NCBI GenBank assembly: GCA_025266875.1
Contig: JALLLT010000001.1
Span: forward strand, 620,001 to 684,000
DNA length: 64,000 nt
Direction: 5' to 3'
DNA from: Fennellomyces sp. T-0311
Lineage: Eukaryota; Mucoromycota; Mucoromycetes; Mucorales; Lichtheimiaceae
Under the pieces are notes generated by a model. That model was not told the origin of the DNA, searched no databases, and saw nothing but the letters and a program-made list of their open reading frames with translations. Below, piece after piece: positions 61,263-64,000 of the stretch (position 1 is the first letter of the stretch; the number at the start of each line of letters is the position of its first letter). A program made the position numbers and the translations under genes.

Positions 61263-63967
61263 CCGTATCCCGCCACGCGTTCCTGTACCATCCTCATTGG
61301 CTAGCCCTCCATACAACTATATCAACGTACGGAGGAAGGTTACAATATAAATGGGCATCGATTATCTTTAATATACTGATTTAGAAGGATTTTACAAACT
61401 ACGATGGAACAAGAAGTATACATAAGATACGTCGCCTTCCCATAAACCCAGGCCTATGAACCAAATATAACAGCAACTAGGGTTATCTCACCAAAACCAC
61501 GGCGAACAACAACAAATTCATACAGGTTTTTACTTTACCACAAAATCTTATGAAAACCTTTCGGTTTCATCATCGAAACTATTACAGAATTAGTTCAGTA
61601 ACACTAATATCGCATACCAAAATTGCCATAAGAAAATAAGGCCGGGCCCTTCAAAAAACTTAACGATGATGTTTTCTTCCATGCTTCCGTGTCGACTCTT
61701 CTGAATTACATTTCTTGTGTATTATAATGTTCAGTTAATGATAAAGAGCTTGGGTTTAACTACATATATCGCACTTAGATGGGTTATTGCGGCCGAAATA
61801 ACGGACTTCGAAACTAGCCGTTCGATTGATTGATGATGCAGGTATGTAAAATTTCTAAGAAGTTTGACTGCTAGCTATACACTAAGGTTTGCTCAATGTA
61901 TTTCTCTTATGATCATGACTATATTAGACATACATGTTATTATTGTTTGTAAGCCCAAAAACGACTTGTATCGTTATTGAATGAATGAGAGTGTATATAT
62001 TTTAATGATAATTATCTGCATGTCATAGAGATCGTCATTAGTCACCTGCTCAACTTGCTATTACGGATACTGTAGAGATATCAAGATAGTTGTGTAATAT
62101 GTTTAATCACAAGCTGGTAAGGAAAAGGATGATGGTACGTTAAGACGGACACTTAACAATGTGGTAGATCGAGTATTGTATACGGAGAGCAACCCACGCA
62201 TATACTTATGAAGTTTATCTAATACATAATTTCACCATTAGCCCAACTGCAATGACTACCATGGTTGTAAGAGTGACTAGAAACACTGAAGAATATGACT
62301 CTACAATTGATTGATTCGGAGCAGCGGATAAAAGGCATGTAAGTGATGTTGATGATCGTAAAAAGTTTAAAAACGACAAGATGAGGGCAGAAGTAGTACG
62401 AGAATAGCCATGCTAGTGGGTACTAGCTTGGAAAAAGCACTACGTAAAGTCCAGTGCGTAAGGGATACGGTAATTAGTGGGATATACGAGTCTATTTAAT
62501 GCTTATTGTAGGATCACAAAAATACAATCCATCTACTTCAGAAGTTCAACCATGGAAAATATTTAGAATATCTCGACCTATTTCTAACAATTTATCACAA
62601 TAAGTGTATCACTACAGGAAGTGTTGTTACTTCATTATTATCTAGGTGATTGGTGGCGATGGTCCAGTAGTTAACCCGTGTGATCTGTTAGTGTGAATCA
62701 TAGGCGATCAAGAGGACGAGAGAGTGTCCCATAAATTATTTATGATAGATTTTAAGCAGTTTATTGATCATATCCGTAGTATACCTATGAACCACTACCT
62801 AAAGTGATTATTCTTTATGTTACTGTAATCCTGATCCGCGTATCGTTAAGTCATACATAAATATGTACATACGTAACAAATGAAGGCTGCACCATGTAGC
62901 ACCATTCTTTTGCACTAAAGCGTACATAAATATAGGTCTAGACGTTTACAGCCAACTTCATCCTCAGACAGCGTAATCAGAATGACCGTATGGATTTAAT
63001 TCAAGCTAGCTGTTATGCTAACCTGCTGTATGTACATTTGTTCACCAACGTTCGGGCCATCGGCTCTACGACAGCTTTTTGCATGTTTCCATATTCACAC
63101 CCTTTTATTGTGTTATAGTTAAAGGACAGGCTTCTGGCCATTATCTGACAAACAATTAATTCGCTTGAGTAGTGCTGTGGTGTTGTCCAACATGAACAGT
63201 CTTATTTAACAGCGTGACAAAAGGCTCTGGTCGGGGTATGTGCTACATACAAAGTTGGCAACAAATAAACTTAAGCTATTATACATATCTCTCCTGAGGT
63301 CAAAAGGAAGTTTGTGCACAGCACCGGCTATTATACCATAGCTAGTGTAGTATCCGTCAGCAGTAATACCCGGTATCCAATCACATCACGGAGTAGCATG
63401 GCTCTCTTATCACACTGCAACTAATCGAAAGCCCGAGTCTAATCTTGGTACGACCAATACGTAAAGATGGGGGATGACGGACCGTAAAAAAATACAGTAG
63501 GCAGCTTTGATGGTGACACTACATTTTGCAAATCTGTGAAATCATTCGAAAAGAAAAAAACGTAATATTTCCTAGATTGAAGAAAAATAAGGGTAGAAAA
63601 AGTTCAAGAAAAGAGCATCTATCTTAAAAATCCAACTTAATGGGGAAAGCGAAGGGAAACCCCAGGAAAGGATTAAGGTGAAGTGAAGTGAGAAAAAGCC
63701 GCCTAAAGAAAGCGGAAGGTGTGGGTATACAAAAAGTCTATAGAAACAGAAGAAAAGGAAATAAATACTTGATCGTTATGTTTGAGCGTGCTGTCGAAAT
63801 AATCGACGGGGTGTGTTTGCTATATAAAAAGTGGGAGTGGGGGCATGATGTGCTTGTTTTTGCTTGAAATATAAAAAAAAGGGGAAAGTGGGGGAAAACG
63901 AAATGCAAGGTATGGAGAGAAGGGAAGCGTACAATGTGTGTGTTGTGGATTACATGAATTAGAAGAT
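61263..63967. other. Gene-free AT-rich spacer to window end
   Basis: About 2.7 kb of AT-rich DNA with frequent stops in all frames. From about 63530 it becomes purine-rich, consistent with the 3' flank of the gene entering from the right on the minus strand. No RNA gene or repeat array was seen. Confidence 0.5.
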
Positions 63968-64000
63968 TTACATATTGCCCATGGAGTACATGTTCATGTT
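63968..64000 (-). CDS. C-terminal end of a gene leaving the window
   Basis: The last 33 bases read on the minus strand as NMNMYSMGNM followed by TAA. The Met/Asn-rich end is typical of a low-complexity protein tail. The rest lies beyond the window, so no function can be given. The purine-rich plus strand to the left fits its 3' UTR. Confidence 0.35.
   Translation of the reverse strand, partial: NMNMYSMGNM

Overview
This 64 kb window is nuclear DNA from a filamentous fungus. Genes are separated by AT-rich spacers and carry many short introns, mostly about 50-110 nt, with GT(A/G)AGT-type donors. The gene set and its style (split TPR/F-box/LRR protein, FkbM-type methyltransferase, paired dysferlin-domain peroxins, CASD1-like O-acetyltransferase, FAR-acyltransferase fusion) suggest an early-diverging lineage such as Mucoromycota. 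That placement is inference. No tRNA, rRNA, CRISPR array or intact transposon was found.

Layout. 0.8-1.4 kb: ATP synthase subunit h (+). 4.9-10.2 kb: a 14-exon fusion of a fatty acyl-CoA reductase and a GPAT/DHAPAT-like acyltransferase (-), divergent from the NuA4 subunit EAF6 (+, 10.6-11.5 kb). 12.1-14.1 kb: a GABA/choline-type amino acid permease (-) with a cluster of GATA sites upstream. 18.1-21.6 kb: class I alpha-1,2-mannosidase (GH47) followed 96 bp later by casein kinase 2 alpha, both +. 24.2-24.7 kb: a small protein with a WWE-like pattern (-). 26.7-29.4 kb: a Cas1p/CASD1-type O-acetyltransferase (-). 30.0-33.6 kb: exocyst SEC10 (-). 34.9-36.1 kb: mitochondrial rhomboid protease (-). 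37.5-39.5 kb: Dia2/Pof3-architecture F-box protein (+). 43.2-44.7 kb: eRF1 (+). 45.1-48.7 kb: VPS34 PI3-kinase (+). 49.3-54.6 kb: two paralogous dysferlin-domain peroxins in opposite orientation with a nitronate monooxygenase between them. 56.4-58.2 kb: membrane-anchored FkbM-type methyltransferase (-). 58.2-64 kb: gene-poor, with one doubtful small spliced ORF and the last codons of a gene that leaves the window.

Most genes are housekeeping functions: respiration, glycan trimming, exocytosis, endosomal PI3P, translation termination, chromatin. Three loci touch lipid or peroxisome biology (FAR-acyltransferase, the peroxin pair, the oxidase between them), but they are not one cluster. The most unusual object is the FAR-acyltransferase fusion, whose acyltransferase half lacks the catalytic histidine of the HX4D motif. 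Other points worth checking are a GC-AG intron, a 51-nt stop-free in-frame intron in one peroxin paralog, the WWE-like protein, and several decayed or unassigned coding-like fragments in the spacers.

Splice sites were placed by eye from donor and acceptor consensus, reading frame and family similarity. No alignment or database search was run.
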